NCBI RefSeq assembly: GCF_963675905.1
Contig: NZ_OY780936.1
Location: 3,171,946-3,235,945 of the forward strand
DNA from: an uncultured Bacteroides sp.
GTDB taxonomy: Bacteria > Bacteroidota > Bacteroidia > Bacteroidales > Bacteroidaceae
Direction: 5' to 3'
Length of the DNA stretch: 64,000 nt
In this document: positions 55,955 to 64,000 of the stretch, in pieces
Layout of the letters: every line of letters starts with the position of its first letter
How positions within the stretch are numbered: position 1 is the stretch's first letter
Translations under genes and position numbers: made by a program
The notes under the pieces: generated by a model
What the model was told of the DNA's origin: nothing
Seen by the model: the letters and a program-made list of their open reading frames with translations, nothing else
Database searches by the model: none

Positions 55955-56929
55955 ATGGACAGATTATCTCAGATTAAGTCTCCTATTATTTCAGATCTGG
56001 AGCAGTTTAAAGAGCTCTTTAATAGTTCATTGGATAACTCAAATCCTTTGTTGCAAGAGGTGCTTTCTCATATTAAACAACGAGGAGGAAAGAGGATGCG
56101 TCCTATTTTGGTTCTTCTTATTGCCAGATTATTTGGAAAAGTAACTTCGTCTACACTTCATGCTGCAGTTTCTTTGGAACTACTTCACACAGCCAGTTTG
56201 GTGCATGATGATGTTGTTGATGAAAGTTCAGAGCGTAGGGGACAGGCTTCTGTTAATGCTGTATACAATAACAAGATATCTATTTTAGTTGGCGATTATT
56301 TGTTGGCAACTTGTCTTTATCAGGCGGCTTTTTCTTCTAATATTGAGATAATAAAGGTCGTTTCTCAACTCGGCCAGGATCTGTCTGAAGGTGAGCTTCT
56401 TCAGCTTTCAAATGTCAGCAATATTGAAATATCAGAACCTGTTTACTTTGATATTATCCGTAAAAAAACTGCTGCTCTGTTTTCTGCCTGCACTAAAACT
56501 GCTGCTTTATCTTCGGGTGTAGGTGCCAATGAGGTGGAAATTGCAAGGTTATTTGGCGAATTCATCGGCATTTGCTTTCAAATAAAGGATGATATATTCG
56601 ATTATTATGATGACAGGGAGGTGGGAAAACCAACCGGAAATGATATGCGAGAAGGCAAATTAACTCTTCCTGCTATTTATGCGATTAATAATAGTAACAA
56701 TGCTGATATTAAGGCATTGGCTGTTAAGATAAAATCAGGATCTTCTTCTGAAGATGAGATAAAAGAAATGATTGATTATGTAAAGAATAACGGTGGAATT
56801 GAATATGCTACTAAAGTTATGATGGATTATCATGCTAAGGCTCTTCAGTTGATTGAATCTTTCCCTGAAAGTGAAATCAAATCTTCGCTTACTTCTTATT
56901 TGGATTATGTGGTTGACCGAACAAAATAG
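55955..56929 (+). CDS. ispB: Trans-polyprenyl diphosphate synthase (IspB-like)
   Basis: A 324-residue enzyme that adds isopentenyl diphosphate units to build the long chain of menaquinone. The two Asp-rich motifs are DDVVD (residues 85-89) and DDIFD (near residue 212, CFQIKDDIFDY), with GGKRMRP near residue 44. Chain length cannot be read with certainty. It is monocistronic with a strong terminator. Confidence 0.9.
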   Translation: MDRLSQIKSPIISDLEQFKELFNSSLDNSNPLLQEVLSHIKQRGGKRMRPILVLLIARLFGKVTSSTLHAAVSLELLHTASLVHDDVVDESSERRGQASVNAVYNNKISILVGDYLLATCLYQAAFSSNIEIIKVVSQLGQDLSEGELLQLSNVSNIEISEPVYFDIIRKKTAALFSACTKTAALSSGVGANEVEIARLFGEFIGICFQIKDDIFDYYDDREVGKPTGNDMREGKLTLPAIYAINNSNNADIKALAVKIKSGSSSEDEIKEMIDYVKNNGGIEYATKVMMDYHAKALQLIESFPESEIKSSLTSYLDYVVDRTK

Positions 56930-57101
56930 TGCTAAACTTCTCCGGTATTAACTCTTAATGTCCTTATTTCTTTTAATAATAGTGTAGAGCTTATTTTCTG
57001 ACAGCGTAGGTGTTTCTACAGAAAGGTGTACACCTTTTTGCTGAGTTATGCTCAATAATTGCCTTAACATTCCCGAAGAATTTATTAAATTATATATATA
57101 A

Positions 57102-57144
57102 AATCCCCTGCATTCCTTCTTAATTTGAAGTGATACAGGGGATT
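57102..57144. terminator. Bidirectional terminator between ispB and deoC
   Basis: Arms AATCCCCTG and CAGGGGATT, with partly paired interior; CCTTTTTTG follows rightward, and TTTATATATAT follows leftward. Confidence 0.85.
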
Positions 57145-57195
57145 CCTTTTTTGCTGTTTATTAATCTCTGGCTATATAAGAGCTTCTATAAAAAT

Positions 57196-58098
57196 CTAAA
57201 AGAATTTGATTTCTTTTCCTTTGATATCAGATAATAACAGATTCGCAAGACGGCTGGTTCCTAAACGGAATAGCTCGTTATTTAGCCATTCATGGCCCAG
57301 AACTTCTTTTACTATCGAGTAATATATAAGTGCATCTTTAACGGTGTTAAGACCTCCAGCGGGCTTAAAACCGACTTTATTTCCTGTTTCTTCGTAGTAT
57401 TCCTTTATGGCTTCACACATAACATAGGCTGCTTCTGGTGTAGCAGCAGGTTGTTGTTTGCCGGTTGAAGTCTTAATAAAATCGGCACCGGAATACATGG
57501 ATAGGATAGAGGCTTTTTTGATGTTTGAAGCGTTTCCAAGAGCTCCTGTTTCGAGGATTACTTTGAGCTTATTATCCTTGCAGGTATCTTTTATTTCCTG
57601 TATTTCATCGCACATGGTTTCATAGTCACCACTTAGGAATTTGCCTACAGATATTACAATATCAATCTCGTTTGCACCACCCATAATAGCCATTGCTGTT
57701 TCGGCAATTTTAACCTCGATAAAGGTTTGTGATGATGGGAATCCTCCGCTTACGGCAGCTATCTGAACCTTGTCAATCTCTAATGTATCATGTACAACTT
57801 CTGCCATATTGGGGTAAACACAGATGGCGGCAACATTGTCTAAATCTCCGAATTCTTCATCAAACTGATTAACTTTTTCTGTGAATTTCATCACACTTTC
57901 TTCGCTGTCAGTGGTGTTGAGAGTTGTCAAATCAAGGCAATTGAAAAGGAGTTTTTTAACTTCAACAGTGTCATTTTCGGGCACCTTTTTCTCAATAATT
58001 GCAGCTACTTTAGCTTGGATATCATTATCGCTAAGATCAGTGTTGTACTTGTTTAGCACAACTTCATACTTACTTTTTTCGTCTTCTTTATATTCCAT
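57196..58098 (-). CDS. deoC: Deoxyribose-phosphate aldolase
   Basis: This class I aldolase splits 2-deoxyribose 5-phosphate into glyceraldehyde 3-phosphate and acetaldehyde. The Schiff-base Lys is in GADFIKTSTGKQ, the second active-site Lys in VGFKPAGGLNTV, and the Asp in ANEIDIVISVGKFLSG. At 300 residues it is of the longer DeoC type with an extended N-terminus. It is the last gene of the apt-uvrC-dtd-mazG-deoC run and overlaps mazG by 11 bases. Confidence 0.95.
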   Translation of the reverse strand: MEYKEDEKSKYEVVLNKYNTDLSDNDIQAKVAAIIEKKVPENDTVEVKKLLFNCLDLTTLNTTDSEESVMKFTEKVNQFDEEFGDLDNVAAICVYPNMAEVVHDTLEIDKVQIAAVSGGFPSSQTFIEVKIAETAMAIMGGANEIDIVISVGKFLSGDYETMCDEIQEIKDTCKDNKLKVILETGALGNASNIKKASILSMYSGADFIKTSTGKQQPAATPEAAYVMCEAIKEYYEETGNKVGFKPAGGLNTVKDALIYYSIVKEVLGHEWLNNELFRLGTSRLANLLLSDIKGKEIKFF

Positions 58099-58423
58099 TA
58101 CTTGTCAGTTTAGGATTGTTTATATGTCTTTCGTTATCTCTTTTTGTCTTCTTTTCGAGGTTTCTTTTAAAAGCCTCGGTAAGGTCTACGCCTGTCTGAT
58201 TTGCCAGGCAGATAAGTACCCAAAGTACGTCTGTCATTTCATCGGCAAGGTTGCATTCTTCACCCTCTTTGAATGACTGATCTCCGTATTTGCGTGCCAT
58301 CACTCTGGCCAATTCGCCCACTTCTTCGGTTAGAACGGCCATATTTGTGAGCTCGCTGAAGTAGCGTACTCCGTATGTTTTGATCCAGTTATCAACCTCT
58401 TTTTGTGCTTCTTCGAGTGTCAT
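58088..58423 (-). CDS. MazG-like nucleotide pyrophosphohydrolase
   Basis: A 111-residue all-alpha NTP pyrophosphatase with the metal-binding EExxE in LTEEVGELARVMARKYG and the distal ExxD in LADEMTDVLWVLICLANQ. It removes aberrant nucleotides. It overlaps dtd by 1 base and deoC by 11, so translation is coupled. The short single-domain form differs from full-length MazG. Confidence 0.9.
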   Translation of the reverse strand: MTLEEAQKEVDNWIKTYGVRYFSELTNMAVLTEEVGELARVMARKYGDQSFKEGEECNLADEMTDVLWVLICLANQTGVDLTEAFKRNLEKKTKRDNERHINNPKLTSNGI

Positions 58424-58875
58424 TATTCCTTGTTTTTAGTGTCCATCCAGATTGTTACCGGACCGTTGTTAAGCAATTCAACTTTCATATCTGCGCCAAA
58501 CTCGCCGGTTCCTACCTGCTTTCCCAGAGAGATGCTTAATTCATTGCAGAAAGTCTCGTAAAGCGGCACGGAAACCTCATGTTTTGCCGCCTTGATGTAA
58601 GAAGGGCGATTCCCTTTTTTAGTCGATGCATGAAGCGTAAACTGGCTTATTACAAGAATTTCTCCATCAACATCTAGCACAGACTTGTTCATCACTCCAT
58701 TTTCATCGTCAAAGATCCTCAGATTTACTATCTTTTTACATAGCCATTCTATGTCTTCCTGTCCGTCTGCCTCTTCAATACCAACTAATACAAGCAATCC
58801 TTCCTTTATGGCAGATTTGCAGTTGCCGTTGATTGTAACAGACGCATGACTTACGCGTTGTATTACAGCTCTCAT
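58423..58875 (-). CDS. dtd: D-aminoacyl-tRNA deacylase
   Basis: This proofreading enzyme removes D-amino acids (and glycine from mischarged tRNA-Ala) from tRNA. The signature pieces are SQFTL and the C-terminal GPVTIWMD (Gly-cisPro loop). At 150 residues it has the usual length. A frame extends to 58908, but the -7 box at 58906-58913 means transcripts begin after that codon, so ATG 58875 (MRAVIQRV) is the start. Confidence 0.95.
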   Translation of the reverse strand: MRAVIQRVSHASVTINGNCKSAIKEGLLVLVGIEEADGQEDIEWLCKKIVNLRIFDDENGVMNKSVLDVDGEILVISQFTLHASTKKGNRPSYIKAAKHEVSVPLYETFCNELSISLGKQVGTGEFGADMKVELLNNGPVTIWMDTKNKE

Positions 58876-58905
58876 TTTATAAAATTTCTTGTTTGTCGCA
58901 AAAGA

Positions 58906-58913
58906 CAAAGTTA
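58906..58913 (-). promoter_or_regulatory. -7 promoter box for dtd-mazG-deoC
   Basis: Leftward TAACTTTG matches TAnnTTTG. It lies 12 bases past the uvrC stop and gives the three downstream genes their own transcript, besides any read-through from apt-uvrC. Confidence 0.6.
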
Positions 58914-58925
58914 GTAATTCTAACT

Positions 58926-60737
58926 TTATTTACGTAGGTTATCGTGTATAATTTTGGCTTTAGCTTCGCCAACGATGGCCGAAACTTCTTCAAACGATGC
59001 CTCCTGGATGCGTTTTACGCTCTTGAATTCCTTTAAAAGGGCAGTTTTAGTCTTTTCTCCGATGCCTTTTAACTCGTCTAAAGCCGATTTAGTTTGCCCT
59101 TTGCTACGTTTATTTCGGTGGAAAGTAATACCAAAACGGTGAGCTTCGTCACGTAGATGCTGAATAACTTTCAGACTTTCTGAGTTTTTATCGAGGTAAA
59201 GAGGGTAGGGATCGCCCGGAAAAAATATTTCTTCCAGTTTTTTGGCTATACCAATCAGCGTAACACGTCCGGTTAGATTAAGTTCGGTGAATATCTTCTG
59301 TGCCGAGCTTAACTGCCCTTTACCGCCGTCTACAATGACTAACTGAGGCAATGGCTGTTCTTCGTCTAATAGCCGCTTATATCGCCTGTAAACAATCTCC
59401 TCCATTGAGGCAAAATCGTTAGGCCCTTCTACGGTTTTTATGTTGAAATGGCGATAATCTTTCTTTGAAGGCTTGGCTTTTTTGAAAACAACGCACGATG
59501 CAACTGGATATGCGCCCTGAATATTCGAGTTATCGAAGCATTCTATGTGCATTGGAAGCTCCTTCATGTGGAAATCGCTCTGCATTTTTTTCATAATCCT
59601 GATGCTTCGCTGCTCCGGATTAAGCTTTTCAGCCTGTTTTAATCGGTCTACTTTGTATTGCTTAACGTTCATCTGTGAAAGTTCCAGCAGTTTCTTTTTA
59701 TCTCCTCGCTGTGGAACGGTAAATGTTACACCGTTAAGCTCTATATCCATTTCAAATGGAACGATAATTTCTTTGGAGAGACTTTTGTATCTTTCGCGCA
59801 TTTCGATAATACCGAGAGATAAAAGCTCTTCAGTTGTTTCATTCAAGCGTTTTTTATACTCGAAAGTAAATGCCTGATTAATGCTTCCGTTTGTAATATG
59901 AAGGTAGTTTATAAAGGCCGATTTATCGTCGTCTGCAATAGAAAATACGTCGATATTATGAAGAATAGAACTAACAACTTCCGATTTAGCGCGGTAATTC
60001 TCTATTAATTCATACTTCTCTTTTATTTTATGTGCCTCTTCAAACTTAAGTTCGGAAGCTAATTCCTGCATTTTATCGAATAAAGCCTTGCTTATTTCCT
60101 GAGTATTTCCTTTCAGAATCTCTTTAACCTCTGCAATATTCTTCAGATATTCGTCGTGCGCCATTAAACCAACGCAAGGTCCTGCACAGTTTTTAATGTG
60201 ATATTCTAAGCAAACTTTGAATTTACCTGCACGAATATTCTCAGGTGTGAGGTTTAAATGGCAAGTCCTGATGGGATATAAGTGCTTTACGAGGTCTAAA
60301 AGGGCATACATTGAAGGCAAATGACTGTAAGGACCGTAATAAGTAGAACCATCACGGATGATTCTTCTTGTTTTGTATACTCTGGGGAAATATTCGTTGC
60401 TTACGCAAATAGACGGATATGTTTTATCGTCTTTCAGGAGAACATTGTATCTGGGCTTGTATTTCTTGATAAGATTATTCTCCAGCAGTAATGCATCTTC
60501 TTCTGTATTTACTACTATGTAGCGGATATCAGCTATTTTGCTGACAAGTATTCGGGTTTTTCCGGGTTCGTGTTCCTTACTAAAATAAGAATAAACCCTT
60601 CTTTTTAGGTTTTTAGCCTTTCCAACATAGATAATGGTGCCTTCAGAATTCAAATACTGGTAAATACCAGGCTTTTCAGGGAGATTGGATACAATTCCTT
60701 TTAAGTAATCTGATGTATTTAATTCCTGAGGCTCCAT
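58926..60737 (-). CDS. uvrC: UvrABC excinuclease subunit C
   Basis: The dual-incision nuclease of nucleotide excision repair, about 603 residues. The GIY-YIG nuclease is at the N-terminus (PGIYQYLNSEGTIIYVGKAKNLKRRV), followed by a Cys-containing region (CLEYHIKNCAGPCVG), a UVR domain, the RNase H-like nuclease (ECFDNSNIQGAYPVAS, VIVDGGKGQLSSA) and C-terminal HhH (LDELKGIGEKTKTALL). A longer frame begins at 60770, overlapping apt; ATG 60737 (MEPQELN) leaves a 22-base gap and is preferred. Confidence 0.95.
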   Translation of the reverse strand: MEPQELNTSDYLKGIVSNLPEKPGIYQYLNSEGTIIYVGKAKNLKRRVYSYFSKEHEPGKTRILVSKIADIRYIVVNTEEDALLLENNLIKKYKPRYNVLLKDDKTYPSICVSNEYFPRVYKTRRIIRDGSTYYGPYSHLPSMYALLDLVKHLYPIRTCHLNLTPENIRAGKFKVCLEYHIKNCAGPCVGLMAHDEYLKNIAEVKEILKGNTQEISKALFDKMQELASELKFEEAHKIKEKYELIENYRAKSEVVSSILHNIDVFSIADDDKSAFINYLHITNGSINQAFTFEYKKRLNETTEELLSLGIIEMRERYKSLSKEIIVPFEMDIELNGVTFTVPQRGDKKKLLELSQMNVKQYKVDRLKQAEKLNPEQRSIRIMKKMQSDFHMKELPMHIECFDNSNIQGAYPVASCVVFKKAKPSKKDYRHFNIKTVEGPNDFASMEEIVYRRYKRLLDEEQPLPQLVIVDGGKGQLSSAQKIFTELNLTGRVTLIGIAKKLEEIFFPGDPYPLYLDKNSESLKVIQHLRDEAHRFGITFHRNKRSKGQTKSALDELKGIGEKTKTALLKEFKSVKRIQEASFEEVSAIVGEAKAKIIHDNLRK

Positions 60738-60759
60738 TATGTATAATCTGTTAGTTCTA

Positions 60760-61284
60760 TCAGAGTTCAAGTACAGCTTCTATTTTATCTTCTTCAGAGA
60801 AAATAGCTCTTCCATTGAGGTCTTTTAATTCAATAATGAAATTAACGTATATATCCTTTGGATTGAATCTCTTCATTAATTTTATGGCAGCTTTCATCGT
60901 TCCTCCTGTTGCCAAAAGGTCGTCGTGCAATAAAACTACATCATCTTCGCAAATTGCATCTTTGTGCACTTGGATAGTATCAGTTCCGTATTCTTTATTG
61001 TAGCTCTCTTCAACAGTATCAGCTGGTAATTTCCCAGGTTTGCGGATAGGCACAAATCCAGCTCCAAGTCTGGCCGCTAAAATAGGTCCCATAATAAAAC
61101 CTCTTGATTCTATGCCGGCAACTTTTGTGATTCCTTTGTCTTTGTACATCTCGTACAATTCGTCTGAAAGTTCTTTCAAACAATCAGGGTCTTTAAACAA
61201 AGTCGTTTCGTCTTTAAACTGTATCCCAGGTATTGGGAAATCGGGTACATTTCTAATGCTCTTAATAAGCTTTTCTCTGTTCAT
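60760..61284 (-). CDS. apt: Adenine phosphoribosyltransferase
   Basis: A 174-residue purine salvage enzyme making AMP from adenine and PRPP. The PRPP-binding motif is VVLLHDDLLATGGTMKA, and the N-terminal FPIPGIQFKD and VAGIESRGFIMGPILAARL are typical of APRT. It is the first gene of the apt-uvrC run. The parS-like site lies in the 58-base gap upstream, next to the mnmG stop. Confidence 0.95.
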   Translation of the reverse strand: MNREKLIKSIRNVPDFPIPGIQFKDETTLFKDPDCLKELSDELYEMYKDKGITKVAGIESRGFIMGPILAARLGAGFVPIRKPGKLPADTVEESYNKEYGTDTIQVHKDAICEDDVVLLHDDLLATGGTMKAAIKLMKRFNPKDIYVNFIIELKDLNGRAIFSEEDKIEAVLEL

Positions 61285-61318
61285 AGCCAGTATTTTAGTT
61301 GTTTCTTGTTAATTTAAT

Positions 61319-61334
61319 TGTTTCACGTGAAACG
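61319..61334. promoter_or_regulatory. parS-like ParB-binding site
   Basis: TGTTTCACGTGAAACG matches the conserved parS sequence TGTTTCACGTGAAACA at 15 of 16 positions; the inner 14 bases are a perfect palindrome. It is intergenic, between mnmG and apt. Chromosomal parS sites cluster near the replication origin, often beside gidA (mnmG). Confidence 0.8.
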
Positions 61335-61342
61335 GGCCTCTG

Positions 61343-63217
61343 TTACTTCCTTAAAAGCACCAATAGCACGTTGATATCGCTCGGGGAAATTCCTGGAATT
61401 CTGCTTGCCTGAGCAATTGTTTCGGGATCTATTTTGATAAGCTTTTGTCTCGCTTCAGTAGAAATAGAATTTATAGAATCATAATCGAATTTCCCTTTTA
61501 TCTTGATTGTCTCCAATCTTTCAATCTTATCGGCAATTAATCTTTCACGATTAATGTATCCTTTATACTTGATCAAAATCTCAGCAGCTTCTTTTATTTC
61601 CTCTTTTCTCTCCTCAACTTTATCAAGCTCTTCTTTGAATGCAGGGATAGATTCTGAAATAGTCTCAAGGGTAATCTGAGGACGATTAATCAAATCTATC
61701 AACTTGCATCCTTGTCTCAATGGTGTTGTACCAATATTTTCAAGAGCCTCATTTATATAAGCTGGTTTTACAGAATAATTGCTCGCAAACTCTGTAATAC
61801 GTTTCACTTCTTCTCTTTTCTTGGTTAAAAGAGCGTAACGATCGCTTTTTGCCAATCCCAGATTATATGATTTCTCAGTCAATCGCATATCAGCATCATC
61901 CTGGCGAAGTAATATTCTGTATTCAGCGCGCGAAGTAAACATTCTATAAGGCTCATCAACTCCTTTGGTTACCAAATCGTCGATTAATACGCCAATATAT
62001 GCTTCGTCTCTTCCTAAGATGAATTCTTCTCCGTTATGGCAATTCTGATGAGCATTTATTCCGGCAATGATACCTTGTCCGCCAGCTTCTTCATAACCGG
62101 TAGTTCCGTTTACTTGTCCGGCGAAGAATAGATTTCCGATAATCTTCGATTCCAACGTATGCTTTAGTTGAGTAGGATCGAAGTAATCGTATTCAATTGC
62201 ATATCCCGGGCGATAGATAACCAAATCCTTGAAAGCAGGAATCTTTTTAAGGGCATTGATCTGAATGTCCAACGGAAGCGATGAAGAGAACCCATTTAAA
62301 TATAATTCCTTTGTAGTTTCTCCTTCTGGTTCAAGGAATAGCTGATGTTGTTCCTTGTCTGGGAAGGTAACAATCTTTGTTTCTATACTTGGGCAATATC
62401 GTGGACCAATGCTTTGAATTTGTCCGTTGAATAGGGGAGAATCTGCTAATCCATTTCTAAGTATCTGGTGTACTTCCTCATTTGTATAACAAGTCCAGCA
62501 GTCTAGTTGCTTGAGATTTTTTGTCGGAGTATCCATATATGAAAACTTGTGGAAGTCATTTTCTCCATCCTGAGTTCCCATCAAACCATAATTTACGCTC
62601 CGGCCGTCAATACGAACAGGGGTACCTGTTTTCATTCTACCGAACTTAACTCCATGTCTGGCGATGGATTCGGTCAAAAGATAAGATGCTGGTTCAGCCA
62701 TTCTTCCTCCCGGAAGTTTAGTCTTCCCAATATGCATTAATCCGTTGAGGAAAGTTCCTGCGGTGAGAACGACACATTTGGCGCGAAATTCAACATCAAG
62801 GTATGTTCTTAAACCTACAATTTCTCCGTTTTCAACGATAATTTCCTTTACGGTATCCTGCCAGATATTGAGATTCGGGATATTTTCGAGAATCTCTCTC
62901 CATGTCCATATAAACTTGTTTCTATCACATTGTGCACGTGGGCTCCACATTGCAGGTCCTTTTGATCGGTTAAGCATGCGGAATTGGATAGCCGTTTTGT
63001 CGGTAACTAATCCCATATAACCACCCAATGCATCGATTTCCCGAACAATTTGTCCTTTAGCAATACCCCCAACGGCAGGATTGCAACTCATCTGAGCAAT
63101 TTTATTCATGTCCATCGTAATAAGACATGTTTTTGATCCCAGATTTGCGGCCGCAGCTGCAGCTTCGCAACCGGCATGTCCTGCTCCGATAACAATTACA
63201 TCGTACTTAAAATCCAT
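61343..63217 (-). CDS. mnmG: tRNA uridine-5-carboxymethylaminomethyl modification enzyme MnmG (GidA)
   Basis: With MnmE this FAD enzyme installs the (carboxymethyl)aminomethyl group on U34 of tRNA, the step before MnmD. The 624-residue protein begins YDVIVIGAGHAGCEAAAAAANLG and has the family motifs CNPAVGGIAKGQIVREIDALGG, GTFLNGLMHIG, QVNGTTGYEEAGGQGIIAGINA and SRAEYRILLRQDDADMRLT. The full C-terminal tRNA-binding region is present. It is monocistronic. Confidence 0.97.
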   Translation of the reverse strand: MDFKYDVIVIGAGHAGCEAAAAAANLGSKTCLITMDMNKIAQMSCNPAVGGIAKGQIVREIDALGGYMGLVTDKTAIQFRMLNRSKGPAMWSPRAQCDRNKFIWTWREILENIPNLNIWQDTVKEIIVENGEIVGLRTYLDVEFRAKCVVLTAGTFLNGLMHIGKTKLPGGRMAEPASYLLTESIARHGVKFGRMKTGTPVRIDGRSVNYGLMGTQDGENDFHKFSYMDTPTKNLKQLDCWTCYTNEEVHQILRNGLADSPLFNGQIQSIGPRYCPSIETKIVTFPDKEQHQLFLEPEGETTKELYLNGFSSSLPLDIQINALKKIPAFKDLVIYRPGYAIEYDYFDPTQLKHTLESKIIGNLFFAGQVNGTTGYEEAGGQGIIAGINAHQNCHNGEEFILGRDEAYIGVLIDDLVTKGVDEPYRMFTSRAEYRILLRQDDADMRLTEKSYNLGLAKSDRYALLTKKREEVKRITEFASNYSVKPAYINEALENIGTTPLRQGCKLIDLINRPQITLETISESIPAFKEELDKVEERKEEIKEAAEILIKYKGYINRERLIADKIERLETIKIKGKFDYDSINSISTEARQKLIKIDPETIAQASRIPGISPSDINVLLVLLRK

Positions 63218-63239
63218 TGATTTATTCTATTTTACGCCG

Positions 63240-63247
63240 CAAATTTA
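63240..63247 (-). promoter_or_regulatory. -7 promoter box for mnmG
   Basis: Leftward TAAATTTG matches TAnnTTTG, 23 bases before the ATG. Confidence 0.55.
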
Positions 63248-64000
63248 CGAAAAATAGTTAGTAAGTTTAGTGAATGAATGGAAAAGAATTGGAATCAATC
63301 TTTAAGAGATATTTGTTTGTATTGCATTTGTTATTTCGCAGTATATCTGTACACTGTTTCTACAACTTATATTTTGCTCTTTTCTTTTGCCATTTCTTTC
63401 GAGTAGTTAGTCTATAGCTATGGGGATTGGCTACTGCTTCTAGTATTAATAAGATCTCTTTCTATTGTAGTTAATCTAGAGCTAGGTATTATAGATATTA
63501 ATAGGCAGTTCTCACTTGAATGGTACTGTGAACTTAGGCTTATGAAAAGCTGGTTTAGATTAATAAATTAACTGCATTCTGGAGCCAGAGTAACGCTATC
63601 TATAATTATACTGCTAAAATATGAATGTTTCGTCTTTTGATAGGATTAGGATTGGTAGATAACCTATGCCAGGTGTTTTAATAAACACAGTAAAAATCAG
63701 GATGAGATAGATAGAATTTGGGTTGGTGTGCATAACTACAGACAACCAATACCAAGATTATTAATTAACGCAGTCAACCAAAATGGTTCTTCGTTGCTTT
63801 TGATGAAAGCAAACTGCCTTAAATGCTTTTCCTATCAAGATTCTACATGCTTTTTTAATAGGCCATTTGTTGAATCTGATTAAAAAGTCTAAAAAACGCC
63901 ATGAATAAGAGGTTCTATATAATATTTTTCAGCAAAAGTGATGAATAACTGCCAAAATCAGGACGAGGCAAGGTGCTGGATTGCTAGATCACCGCTAGAT
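63248..64000. other. Non-coding end region with degenerate repeats
   Basis: No ORF of note on either strand. AAAATCAGGAYGAG occurs twice (63693-63706 and 63954-63967), and looser repeats with TTGGT and AACnCAGT surround them. GTGTTT-TAAT-AAACAC forms a hairpin (about 63673-63688). One perfect DnaA-box sequence, TGTGCATAA (reverse of TTATGCACA), is at 63727-63735. It could be an origin-proximal spacer or decayed sequence. Confidence 0.45.

Noticed and set aside
57022-57037. AAAGGTGTACACCTTT palindrome upstream of the ispB/deoC terminator, a possible TGTACA-family member
   Set aside because: It is a single unit with different flanks (GGTGTACACC) and no 22-bp neighbours; more likely a small hairpin.
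1-64000. tRNA, rRNA, insertion sequences or prophage
   Set aside because: I looked at all gaps and saw no cloverleaf with a T-loop GGTTCRA, no transposase, integrase or phage structural gene.

Overview
The window is chromosomal DNA from a member of the Bacteroidetes, most likely Bacteroides or a close relative. Three kinds of evidence support this. First, about two dozen genes are preceded by the Bacteroidetes sigma-factor -7 box TAnnTTTG, and there are no Shine-Dalgarno sequences. Second, lineage-typical families are present: a DUF2723/GT117 membrane glycosyltransferase, DUF4294, BACON domains, a PorZ-like propeller protein, PorV-like outer-membrane proteins and a succinate/acetate CoA-transferase. 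Third, the DNA is AT-rich and has anaerobe genes such as rubrerythrin. Most of the window is housekeeping sequence. I see no prophage, insertion sequence, CRISPR array, tRNA or rRNA.

Layout, left to right. Positions 1-4154 hold a truncated DUF2723 glycosyltransferase and a zinc-type ABC ATPase plus binding lipoprotein, with no permease. Positions 4255-11991 hold mnmD facing a tight six-gene leftward operon (cysE, THUMP-type RNA methyltransferase, DPP-IV-like peptidase, purD, a membrane protein, yqaA). Positions 12175-15950 hold miaB, a small membrane protein and the CoA-transferase. Positions 16483-22650 hold dacB, lpdA, a PH-like membrane protein, nadB and a GT4 glycosyltransferase. Positions 22788-31370 hold a BACON/GH5 cellulase-like lipoprotein, rubrerythrin, a SulP transporter, a radical SAM enzyme and a pair of outer-membrane proteins. 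Positions 31510-41031 hold DUF4294, a TrmH-type methyltransferase, nadA with a long structured leader, and porZ-like, rdgB, yitT and leuS. Positions 41384-45045 hold a duplicated PH-like membrane protein and mutS. Positions 45374-50319 hold a CsgG/DUF4810/DUF799 lipoprotein operon, a ketopantoate-reductase-like gene and ychF. Positions 50940-63217 hold a hydrolase, a PPOX protein, polA, ispB, the apt-uvrC-dtd-mazG-deoC operon and mnmG. The last 750 bases appear to be non-coding.

Functional links: nadB and nadA together make quinolinate for NAD. mnmG and the stand-alone mnmD act on the same wobble uridine of tRNA, and miaB modifies A37. mutS, uvrC, polA, rdgB and mazG form a scattered DNA-repair and nucleotide-sanitation set. 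Most genes are transcribed leftward. A near-perfect parS site beside mnmG (61319-61334) fits an origin lying to the right.

The most unusual content is in the intergenic regions. Two four-unit arrays of TGTACA-centred palindromes have exactly 22-bp spacing (21.4 kb and 41.2 kb). One four-unit array of FNR-box-like palindromes has exactly 23-bp spacing (50.5 kb). Two members of a TCCCTCAC/GTGAGGGA repeat family lie at 37.2 and 47.9 kb. None is explained by the genes, and all lie upstream of a gene start.
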